A stretch of DNA of 6,135 nucleotides from Candidatus Aminicenantota bacterium (lineage in GTDB: Bacteria > Acidobacteriota > Aminicenantia > UBA2199), in contig JAGLQR010000113.1 of NCBI GenBank assembly GCA_023136725.1, positions 1-6,135 of the forward strand. The letters are read 5' to 3'. The first letter of the stretch is position 1; every line of letters starts with the position of its first letter. This document shows, piece by piece, positions 1-5,664 of the stretch. Below the pieces are notes generated by a model. That model saw only the letters and a list, made by a program, of their open reading frames with translations. It was not told where the DNA came from and searched no databases. Both the position numbers and the translations under genes were made by a program.

Positions 1-460
1 AGTAAGATCCATAAACAATAAAGTAACCGGAGATAGTGCCCCGTTCAAAATTGAGAACAATAAAGAACCGAACATAGGTATAATTCAGGTGGAAGCATTC
101 AATCCGTCCGCACCGAAAGAGAAAATATACAGGCACAGAGCCCCTCAAATCCTTGAAGTGATAGCACCTAACGGAGGTGAAAAAAGACCGGGAGACAACC
201 TGAATATAAGATGGAACAATTCACCCGGATTTCATGGGGATGTGAAAATAATACTCCAAAGGCAATCCGGCAGTATTTGGCTCCAGTATGAGGTCCTATT
301 CCCCAGTACACATGATAAGAATGTAAATTGGACAATCTACTCAAACAGAGGTGCGACTCTCGATCCTATTCCTACCGGAACATACTACCGCATAAGGATC
401 GAATCTGTCAGATGCCCAAAAGAAATAGTTGCAATAGGTGAAAGATTTTACCTTAGATAA
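1..460 (+). CDS. Kre9/KNH-domain exported protein, C-terminal part (5' end outside window)
   Basis: The reading frame is open from base 2 to the TAA at 458-460, giving 152 visible residues, so the gene starts upstream of the window. A GTG at 89 could be taken as a start, but the codons before it already encode the end of a module (SINNKVTGDSAPFKIE, residues 3-18), so I reject it. After a linker rich in Asn, Pro and charged residues (about 19-47) comes a full module (about 48-152). It shows the family pattern: I-x-V-x-x-PNGGE near 52-60, then G-x-x-x-x-I-x-W (64-71), VKI (81-83), a central W (110), and YYRIRIES (128-135). This matches the Kre9/KNH-like (Ser-Thr-rich, GPI-anchored-type) beta-sandwich domain found in many bacterial secreted proteins. 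The role is unknown; extracellular or envelope location is inferred from the family and from the signal peptides of its two neighbours. There is no C-terminal membrane anchor. The next gene starts 40 bases downstream. Confidence 0.8.
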   Translation, partial: VRSINNKVTGDSAPFKIENNKEPNIGIIQVEAFNPSAPKEKIYRHRAPQILEVIAPNGGEKRPGDNLNIRWNNSPGFHGDVKIILQRQSGSIWLQYEVLFPSTHDKNVNWTIYSNRGATLDPIPTGTYYRIRIESVRCPKEIVAIGERFYLR

Positions 461-467
461 ATAATAA

Positions 468-485
468 TAATTCATAAATGAATTA
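468..485. promoter_or_regulatory. 18-base perfect dyad between the first two Kre9/KNH genes
   Basis: TAATTCATAAATGAATTA has two 8-base arms (468-475 and 478-485) around a central AA. It lies 8 bases after the stop of the first gene and just ahead of the Shine-Dalgarno of the second. The centre is too tight for a good RNA hairpin and no T-run follows, so a protein-binding site is more plausible than a terminator. All but two of its bases are A or T in an AT-rich spacer, so chance remains a real explanation. Confidence 0.3.
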
Positions 486-500
486 ATATAGGAGGATAGA

Positions 501-1892
501 ATGAAAAGATCAATTTATGTTTTTATGGCAATATTTTTTGTTTCTTGGATGGTCAATGCCGGGGTTTTATCTATTACATCTCCAACTGCGGGTGTTGGTT
601 TTTGTACAGGAGACACTGTCAATATTGTTTGGCATGAGACCCCGAAGGATCATGCGGATGTAAAAATAAGGTTGTTCGATCATACAGTAACAACACAGAT
701 CCTTCCAATTAACAACAGCACACCAAATGACGGTTCGTACAATTGGATCATACCTACCAATATTCCACCAGGACAATATGTAATAAGGGTTAGAACCCTC
801 GACAACCAGGAAACTGATGACAGTGGCATATTCACCATATCAAACTGTGCTCCACCGCCAGGCTCAATAGATGTCACAAAACCCACACTCAACTTCCCTG
901 TAAATCTGGGCGGGACCTGCCCTATCGAATGGAATTCAACAGGAACGGTAGCCGGACCTCTTAAGGTAGGACTATTCAATTCAACAGGTAGCACATTTAT
1001 ACGGAGCATTAATAACAATGTTGCAACTAATGGCTCTCTCAATTGGACCTTACCCAATGATGTTAATTCCGGAATTTACAAAATAAAAGTGCAAACTCAG
1101 GATGAATCCATAACGGGAGTAAGCGAAGTTTTCAAAGTTATGATGCAATTTGCACCTGTTGGGACAATGCAGGCTCAAATGCTTCCCAGTCCCGACCTGA
1201 AGATCAGCATTATTCCAATTCCGGAATCTCCTGCCATAAATCAGAATACCTATGTTAAGTTTAAAGTGGAAAACCTCGGGAAAGCCACTCCTGTTCCCTT
1301 CAAATTAAGGGTATATATGGGACAGACAAAGACGGATCAATGGACCATAACTGATCTTAAACCGGGAAGAAGTCGTTACATGTCAAAAAAACTCAACCCG
1401 AGAGGTGTCGGATATATCGCATGGACAGTCACTGTAGATGAAGATAAATTCACTAAGGATTCAGACAGGACGAACAATACGGCAGTATTCAAAATGATCG
1501 TGAGGGGCCCTGATCTTAAGATTACCCAGATCCATACTCCTGACTATAAAAAAACCATACAGCAGAAATGCAAGATCAGAGTTACAATAAAGAATGTAGG
1601 ACATGCTGACTCAGGGAAATTTGAAGTTGATTGCAACTGGCATACATGCCCCTTGATCGCCCAGGGAAGAAAATATAAAGTTTGTGAGCAGGGGCTTAAA
1701 ATCGGTGAGAGTATAACATTTGAATTTACTCACAGATATGCATGCTTGGGAATGAAATACCCGGATATTGATGTGAATAAAAACAGAACAATACTTGAAG
1801 AAGATTACTCAAACAATCATGGCTCGACTGCCTTTCATTTAAGCGGTGAAAATATAGTTGGCAAAGATGTACCAAGAACTAAAAATTATTAA
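501..1892 (+). CDS. Exported protein with two Kre9/KNH modules and two CARDB modules
   Basis: 463 residues, complete. GGAGG at 491-495 sits 5 bases before the ATG. Residues 1-20 form a signal peptide (MKRS, a hydrophobic stretch, then VNA before G21), so the protein is exported by Sec. Two Kre9/KNH-like beta-sandwich modules follow (about 22-114 and 121-213). Both show G-x-x-x-x-I-x-W early (IVW 42-44, IEW 142-144), a VKIRLF or LKVGLF strand, a central NWIIP or NWTLP, and an end of the SG-IFTIS or SEVFKV type. Two CARDB-like modules follow (about 231-334 and 337-447). Each opens with PDLKI, contains a VKFKVENLGKA or IRVTIKNVGHADSG strand, and ends with an N-N pair in a DRTNNTAVF or EDYSNNHGSTAF context. 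CARDB domains are known as adhesion-type modules of secreted bacterial proteins. No catalytic motif, C-terminal anchor or sorting signal is visible, so an adhesive or matrix role is inference only. All eight cysteines (35, 116, 140, 357, 378, 383, 395, 415) lie in the mature part, five of them in the last module, so disulfides are likely. Probably co-transcribed with the preceding gene. Confidence 0.85.
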   Translation: MKRSIYVFMAIFFVSWMVNAGVLSITSPTAGVGFCTGDTVNIVWHETPKDHADVKIRLFDHTVTTQILPINNSTPNDGSYNWIIPTNIPPGQYVIRVRTLDNQETDDSGIFTISNCAPPPGSIDVTKPTLNFPVNLGGTCPIEWNSTGTVAGPLKVGLFNSTGSTFIRSINNNVATNGSLNWTLPNDVNSGIYKIKVQTQDESITGVSEVFKVMMQFAPVGTMQAQMLPSPDLKISIIPIPESPAINQNTYVKFKVENLGKATPVPFKLRVYMGQTKTDQWTITDLKPGRSRYMSKKLNPRGVGYIAWTVTVDEDKFTKDSDRTNNTAVFKMIVRGPDLKITQIHTPDYKKTIQQKCKIRVTIKNVGHADSGKFEVDCNWHTCPLIAQGRKYKVCEQGLKIGESITFEFTHRYACLGMKYPDIDVNKNRTILEEDYSNNHGSTAFHLSGENIVGKDVPRTKNY

Positions 1893-2121
1893 CTGATATA
1901 TGAACCAATACAGCTGAAAGATATCAACTCTGATAAAAACTTGGGTTTTTTTCAAAATAAAGGGTGTTAAACAGATATACAAAGAATGCTACCTCCAGAT
2001 AGCTGAGCCTGAATCAATTACAATCCCGGGTGAAGTGAAGATATGTTCAGGAAGGATGGTTTATTGGTAGAGAATTAAATAAAACAAATTAATATACAGG
2101 ATAATTCCTAAAGGAGTAGAA
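1893..2121 (+). other. Intergenic spacer between Kre9/KNH genes
   Basis: This 229-base spacer holds no gene I can support. It contains a weak A/T-rich hairpin with a T-run near 1935-1952 and a frame without stops from 1918 to 2067 that lacks any ATG or ribosome site. Its last part (2087-2096) carries AATTAATATA, the same ten bases found 11-20 bases ahead of the preceding gene's start. AAGGAG at 2111-2116, 5 bases before the ATG, serves the next gene. A separate promoter for that gene is possible, but no good -35/-10 pair is visible. Confidence 0.5.
1935..1952 (+). terminator. Weak possible terminator after the CARDB gene
   Basis: AAAAAC (1935-1940) can pair with GTTTTT (1945-1950) around the loop TTGG, and the T-run continues to 1952. 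The stem has a single G-C pair, so it would be a poor terminator at best. It is placed 42 bases after the stop codon of the Kre9/CARDB gene, where one would expect a terminator. Confidence 0.25.
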
Positions 2122-2871
2122 ATGAAAAAATCAATAACTTTTGTAACAGTGTTTTTGATGGTAATTGCAATACCTGCAGCGACAGGGATCCATGTGGATA
2201 AACCGGGAAACGGATTCACAATATATCATGGCGGAAATAACGGCTATATGATAAAATGGACGGTATCAGGAGAGATAGGCCCCAAAGTGAAGATCAGGTT
2301 GTTCAATAAGACAGGAACAATCAAGATATATAATATTACAGATTCAACAAATACTATTACATCCGGTACAACAGGACAATTCCTATGGAAACAGAATTTG
2401 ATCAATAATACAGATATTGGAGAATATGTGATACTTGTTAAAACAAAAGATAATAATTATTATGATGAAAGTGGTGTTTTTCATGTAAAAAAGAAGAATT
2501 TAAGTCTCATTGCTGTTAATCCAAAACTTTCTAAAAAACCGGTAATTGGATATGCTATAAAATTTACTAAGATCATAATTTCAAAACCTGTAAACAATGC
2601 TACTTACCAGATATACAAACCGATAGAAATCAGGTGGGATAAAAATTTCGGCGATTACGAATGGGTCTGGATCTATGTTTACTACATTGGCAATTCAAAC
2701 CCTGTTGCAATCATAGGAACCAACATGAAAAATACAGGCGTTTCATCATGGACTCCTTCAAGCATATACAACACATTTGACATCTTTGTAGAAATTAAAA
2801 CAAGCGATGGTAAATATTCAGGGAAAAGCGGGATGTTTAAAATATCCGAGCCCGCAGTTGAGGCACAGTGA
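2122..2871 (+). CDS. Exported protein with two Kre9/KNH modules
   Basis: 249 residues, complete. AAGGAG at 2111-2116 precedes the ATG by 5 bases. Residues 1 to about 22 form a signal peptide (MKKS, a hydrophobic core, cleavage near AATG/IHV). Two Kre9/KNH-like modules follow, about 23-122 and 149-241, separated by a basic and hydrophobic linker (KKKNLSLIAV onward, to PVIGYAIKF). Module one has GYMIKW (41-46), VKIRLFNKTG (56-65), FLW (87-89) and YVILVKTKD (102-110), ending DESGVFHV. Module two has PVNNATYQIYKPIEIRW (156-172), WVWIYVYY (181-188), SSWTPSSI (208-215) and a KSGMFKIS end. The VKIRLF strand is shared almost exactly with the preceding gene, in protein and partly in DNA, which indicates paralogy. 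There are no cysteines, no CARDB part, no catalytic motif and no C-terminal anchor. Likely soluble in the periplasm or outside the cell; ligand unknown. Transcription would end at the bidirectional terminator about 80 bases downstream. Confidence 0.82.
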   Translation: MKKSITFVTVFLMVIAIPAATGIHVDKPGNGFTIYHGGNNGYMIKWTVSGEIGPKVKIRLFNKTGTIKIYNITDSTNTITSGTTGQFLWKQNLINNTDIGEYVILVKTKDNNYYDESGVFHVKKKNLSLIAVNPKLSKKPVIGYAIKFTKIIISKPVNNATYQIYKPIEIRWDKNFGDYEWVWIYVYYIGNSNPVAIIGTNMKNTGVSSWTPSSIYNTFDIFVEIKTSDGKYSGKSGMFKISEPAVEAQ

Positions 2872-2944
2872 TCGCCCTGAGAAACAAAAGAATTTACAGA
2901 ATCACAGACCGATTTTATTTGTTGAATATAAAGAAATACAATTG

Positions 2945-2981
2945 AAAAAAATGGGGAGGCTCTTAACGGAGCCTCTCTTTT
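2945..2981. terminator. Bidirectional rho-independent terminator shared by uvrB and the Kre9/KNH gene
   Basis: GAGGCTC (2956-2962) pairs perfectly with GAGCCTC (2969-2975) around a 6-base loop (TTAACG), and the stem extends with a G-T pair and a G-C pair outward. On the + strand it is followed by TTTT (2978-2981). On the - strand it is followed by seven T (complement of the A-run 2945-2951), so it works better for uvrB. The uvrB stop codon (2963-2965 on the - strand) lies inside the loop, so the left-hand part of the mRNA stem is coding sequence. Confidence 0.85.
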
Positions 2982-4891
2982 AACCTTTTAACCTGTTCTC
3001 TCAACATAATGGCTGCCTCAAAATCGAGTTGATCGGCCATTTTATACATTTCTTTCTCAATATTTTTTATCATTGAAGGAACATCTTTCTTGGGGATATG
3101 TTTTGTATCCTTAACAATCACCAGCTTTTCTTTGACCGGTTTTATGATCGTCTGAGGAGTGATCCCCTCACGCTCATTGTATGCCTGCTGGAGCTGTCTT
3201 CTTCTATTTGTTTCTGCTATTGCCCCTTTCATGGAATCAGTTAATTTATCCCCATACAATACGACTTTTGAGTTAACATTCCTTGCAGCTCTTCCTATTA
3301 TCTGAATAAGGCTTTTTGTATCTCTCAGGAATCCCTCTTTGTCAGCGTCCAGTATACCGATAAATCCAACCTCGGGAATATCAAGGCCCTCCCTGAGCAG
3401 GTTTATCCCGACCAGGACATCAAAGCTTCCAAGCCTCAATTCACGGATGATCTCAGTCCGCTCCAGAGTTTCGATCTCTGAATGCATATACCTCGTCCTT
3501 ATCTTTTTCTCAGCAAGAAATTCTGTTAACTCTTCAGCAAGACGCTTTGTCAGAGTTGTCAGTAATACCCTATCTCCACGGAATATCACTCTCTCTATTT
3601 CAATTACTATATCCTCAACCTGGCCCTTCGACGGTCTCACCTCGACCTCAGGATCTATAAGTCCGGTCGGCCTGATTATCTGCTCTACGATCCTTCCTGA
3701 CTCTATCCTCTCGTAAGGCCCGGGAGTTGCCGAAACAAAAATGACCTTATTATTTCTCATATAGATCTCAAATTCTTCAAACTTTAAAGGCCTGTTATCA
3801 AAAGCACTCGGCAGACGGAATCCGAAATCAATAAGATTTTTTTTCCTCGAATAATCACCATTGTACATCCCGTGTAATTGAGGGATGGTCTGGTGACTTT
3901 CGTCTATGACGATGAGGAAATCCTTAAAATAATCGAGCAGAGAATAGGGCCTTTCACCCGGTTTCCTTCCGTCAAAATAAACAGAATAATTCTCGATCCC
4001 CTTGCAGAATCCGGTCTCCTCGATCATATCTATATCATAGAGGGTCCTCTGCTTCAGGCGGTGCGCTTCGACCATTTCCAGTTGAGGAAGCCTCTTGTCG
4101 AGGTCCTTGCGGATATTCTTGATAGAATTGCTTATTACATCTTCAGGAATAACAAAATGGCGGGCGGGGAACACATAATAGTTATCTTTTTCATTGATCT
4201 CCTTTCCGGTTATTTTATCCACTTCGACAAGCCTCTCGATCTCATCTCCGAACATTTCGATCCTGACCATATTATGATAATATCCCGGGAAAAGGTCTAT
4301 AGTATCACCCTTTACTCTGAATCTGCCGGGGACTAGCTCAAATTCATTTCTCTGATACTGTATGTTTACAAGTTTTTCAAGAATATCATCACGATTTATC
4401 TTTGCTCCCTTTTTAAGCTCGAAGCCCATCCCTTCAAAATAATCGGGGCGGCCAACACTATAGATCGCTGATACAGACGCAATAACAATAACATCTTTCT
4501 GCATCATGAGAGAGGCGGTTGCCTCCAGTCGCATCTGTTCTATTTTCGGATTTATCTGGGCATCCTTTTCTATATATTGATCACGCTGAGGGATATAGGA
4601 TTCCGGTTGATAATAATCATAATATGATACAAAAAATTCAACTTTATTGTCGGGGAAAAATTCTTTAAATTCACTATAAAGTTGAGCAGCAAGAGTTTTA
4701 TTATGAGCAATAACAAGGGTCGACTTCTTTACCTTTTCGATCACATTCGCAATGGTGAAAGTTTTACCCGAGCCAGTAACTCCGAGAAGGGTTTGATATT
4801 TCAGCCCTTTTTTGATCCCGTCCATAAGCCTGTCAATAGCCTCCGGCTGTGAACCACGGGGTTTGAAATCTGACTTGAGCTTAAAATCCAT
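2963..4891 (-). CDS. uvrB: UvrABC system protein B (excinuclease ABC subunit B)
   Basis: 642 residues, complete. UvrB is the damage-verifying helicase-like subunit of nucleotide excision repair: UvrA loads it on damaged DNA, then UvrC binds and incises. Visible in order are GSQPEAI (13-19, Q-motif-like adenine contact), Walker A GVTGSGKT (37-44), and the tyrosine-rich beta-hairpin that clamps a DNA strand (YYDYYQPESYIPQRDQ, 90-105). Then come the Walker B/DEAD-type box DESH (330-333), SATPGPYE (387-394), GINLLREGLDIPE (495-507) and QIIGRAARN (530-538, arginine finger region). A C-terminal UVR coiled-coil (about 607-641, with LDFEAAIMLRE) is the UvrC/UvrA contact. All key motifs are intact. 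It is a little shorter than the E. coli protein of about 673 residues. The start is firm: an in-frame TAG lies four codons upstream, and no other early ATG fits the family N-terminus. The Shine-Dalgarno is weak (no AGGAG-like run before the ATG). No LexA-type box is recognisable upstream, and no uvrA or uvrC is adjacent. Confidence 0.98.
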   Translation of the reverse strand: MDFKLKSDFKPRGSQPEAIDRLMDGIKKGLKYQTLLGVTGSGKTFTIANVIEKVKKSTLVIAHNKTLAAQLYSEFKEFFPDNKVEFFVSYYDYYQPESYIPQRDQYIEKDAQINPKIEQMRLEATASLMMQKDVIVIASVSAIYSVGRPDYFEGMGFELKKGAKINRDDILEKLVNIQYQRNEFELVPGRFRVKGDTIDLFPGYYHNMVRIEMFGDEIERLVEVDKITGKEINEKDNYYVFPARHFVIPEDVISNSIKNIRKDLDKRLPQLEMVEAHRLKQRTLYDIDMIEETGFCKGIENYSVYFDGRKPGERPYSLLDYFKDFLIVIDESHQTIPQLHGMYNGDYSRKKNLIDFGFRLPSAFDNRPLKFEEFEIYMRNNKVIFVSATPGPYERIESGRIVEQIIRPTGLIDPEVEVRPSKGQVEDIVIEIERVIFRGDRVLLTTLTKRLAEELTEFLAEKKIRTRYMHSEIETLERTEIIRELRLGSFDVLVGINLLREGLDIPEVGFIGILDADKEGFLRDTKSLIQIIGRAARNVNSKVVLYGDKLTDSMKGAIAETNRRRQLQQAYNEREGITPQTIIKPVKEKLVIVKDTKHIPKKDVPSMIKNIEKEMYKMADQLDFEAAIMLREQVKRLKERLR

Positions 4892-4938
4892 ATAACCATT
4901 CTATTTCAGTATGACCTGGAATTCAATAGATTAGCAGA

Positions 4939-4967
4939 TTGACATATAATTGATATTAAACTATATT
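4939..4967 (+). promoter_or_regulatory. Sigma70-type promoter of the winged-helix/perR operon
   Basis: A perfect -35 hexamer TTGACA (4939-4944) is followed by a 17-base spacer and TATATT (4962-4967), which matches the TATAAT -10 at five of six positions. Transcription would begin near 4974, giving a leader of about 20 bases that contains the Shine-Dalgarno AGGAG (4984-4988) of the first gene. The region lies between the divergent uvrB start (4891) and the winged-helix start (4994). The uvrB promoter must also lie here but I cannot identify it with confidence. Confidence 0.65.
4944..4958. promoter_or_regulatory. Possible PerR/Fur-type operator within the promoter spacer
   Basis: ATATAAT-T-GATATTA resembles the 7-1-7 PerR box (TTATAAT-N-ATTATAA), matching about 10 of 14 arm positions, with the left arm much better than the right. 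It lies between the -35 and -10 of the operon that encodes a PerR-like protein, the expected place for an autoregulatory operator. The sequence is very A/T-rich, so a match of this quality could be chance. Confidence 0.3.
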
Positions 4968-4993
4968 AATATTGTTAATTCTTAGGAGAAATC

Positions 4994-5173
4994 ATGGAAT
5001 TTGAACAAAAAGTATTTGAAACTTTAAAAAAATCAGATCAGCCTTTGAAAGGAAAAGAAATTGCAGATCTCGCTGGTATCGATAAGAAAGAAGTTGATAA
5101 AGCAATAAAGAAACTTAAAAAAGAGGAAAAGATATATTCTCCGAAAAATTGTTTCTATTCTATAAAAGAGTAG
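4994..5173 (+). CDS. Small winged-helix (MarR/ArsR-like) DNA-binding protein, 59 residues
   Basis: ATG at 4994 with AGGAG (4984-4988) 5 bases upstream; TAG at 5171-5173. The 59-residue protein is very rich in Lys and Glu. Predicted helix 1 covers about 3-13. A helix-turn-helix follows: KGKEIADLAG (20-29) and a recognition helix IDKKEVDKAIKKLKKE (29-44). A short wing contains KIYSPKNCFY (46-55). This matches, from memory, a widespread family of roughly 60-residue proteins in anaerobic bacteria and archaea, often called transcriptional regulators, with the pattern GEIAELAGIDKKEVDKAIKKLKKEGKI-SPKRCYY. Their targets are not established. There is one cysteine (53), at the conserved wing position. 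It is the first gene of an operon with perR: only 7 bases separate the genes, and the perR ribosome site overlaps this stop codon. It may cooperate with PerR, or simply be co-expressed. Confidence 0.8.
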   Translation: MEFEQKVFETLKKSDQPLKGKEIADLAGIDKKEVDKAIKKLKKEEKIYSPKNCFYSIKE

Positions 5174-5176
5174 GTG
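5172..5176 (+). promoter_or_regulatory. Ribosome binding site of perR overlapping the upstream stop codon
   Basis: AGGTG at 5172-5176 lies 4 bases before the ATG at 5181 and shares bases with the TAG stop (5171-5173) of the winged-helix gene. This placement suggests that translation of the two genes is coupled. The match to AGGAGG is moderate. Confidence 0.55.
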
Positions 5177-5180
5177 TCTT

Positions 5181-5603
5181 ATGATACAGAATATAAGCCA
5201 ACACCTTATCACTCATGGAATAAAACCATCTTATCAGCGTATTAAAGTTTATGAATATCTGGTAACGAAGAAGAATCATCCGACAGTTGATATGATCTAC
5301 AAAGAGTTGCTCCCGGTTATACCCACCTTTTCCAAAACAACTGTTTATAACACCCTTGAACTCTTTATGGAGAAAGGGATAGCAATAATGATAACTATCG
5401 ATGAAAAAGAAACAAGATATGATGCTGACACATCGATACATACTCATTTCAAATGTGAACAATGCTTAAATATTTACGACCTGAAAACAGATCTGACAGC
5501 AATGGACATCCCCGGACTGAAAGAGCATAAGGTCACAGAACAACACCTCTATTTCAAAGGGATCTGCAAATCCTGCCTCACCAAATCCACCCCCTCCCAT
5601 TAA
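5181..5603 (+). CDS. perR: Fur-family regulator, PerR-like peroxide sensor
   Basis: 140 residues, the usual Fur-family length. The N-terminal winged helix (about 1-75) carries HPTVDMIYKELL (33-44) and the recognition helix KTTVYNTLELF (52-62). The dimerisation domain has RYD (79-81), HTHFKCEQC (87-95) and CKSC (129-132). Cys92, Cys95, Cys129 and Cys132 form the structural zinc site. His33, Asp81, His87, His89 and Asp100 match the regulatory metal ligands of Bacillus subtilis PerR (His37, Asp85, His91, His93, Asp104) with a constant offset of four. The aspartate at the last position, where Fur proteins normally have Glu, favours PerR over Fur. PerR with Fe(II) represses peroxide-defence and iron-storage genes; peroxide oxidises the ligand histidines and releases the DNA. 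Assigning the peroxide role here is inference, because no catalase, rubrerythrin or peroxiredoxin gene is adjacent. Second gene of an operon with the winged-helix protein. No clear terminator follows. Confidence 0.85.
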   Translation: MIQNISQHLITHGIKPSYQRIKVYEYLVTKKNHPTVDMIYKELLPVIPTFSKTTVYNTLELFMEKGIAIMITIDEKETRYDADTSIHTHFKCEQCLNIYDLKTDLTAMDIPGLKEHKVTEQHLYFKGICKSCLTKSTPSH

Positions 5604-5618
5604 CTGTCTATATTTTTT

Positions 5619-5639
5619 GGGGACGGAGGAACAAATGTT
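5619..5639. repeat. Possible half of a REP/RAYT-type palindrome
   Basis: GGGGACGGAGGAAC (5619-5632), preceded by TTTTTT and followed by AAAT and GTT (5637-5639), has the shape of the left arm of a GGGGACGGAGGAAC...GTTCCTCCGTCCCC palindrome. Elements of this GGGGAC type are known around REP-associated tyrosine (IS200-like) transposase genes. The right arm stops after GTT, where the sequence turns A/T-rich. It lies in the convergent gap after perR, and its G-rich composition differs from the surroundings. Confidence 0.35.
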
Positions 5640-5664
5640 AATTATATTAAGAAGAGGATACTAT

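Noticed and set aside
89..91. GTG start giving a 123-residue gene
   Set aside because: The same frame is open back to base 2 and the upstream codons encode the conserved end of a Kre9/KNH module; no ribosome site precedes 89.
567..1057. Two overlapping open frames on the - strand (567-776 and 680-1057)
   Set aside because: Antisense shadows of the Kre9/CARDB gene, with no recognisable domain and protein-like conservation only on the + strand.
3339..4336. Open frames on the + strand (3339-3716 and 3878-4336)
   Set aside because: Both lie wholly inside uvrB on the opposite strand; the first is Ser/Arg-rich low-complexity, as expected of an antisense shadow.
4892..4993. LexA/SOS box controlling uvrB
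   Set aside because: Neither a CTG-N10-CAG nor a GAAC-N4-GTTC pattern is visible in the divergent intergenic region.
5160..5462. 100-residue open frame on the - strand
   Set aside because: Antisense to perR, which has full family motifs; no ribosome site or domain.
5593..5629. CCTCC (5593-5597) pairing with GGAGG (5625-5629) as a perR terminator
   Set aside because: The stem is only five base pairs, the loop is 27 bases and no T-run follows it.
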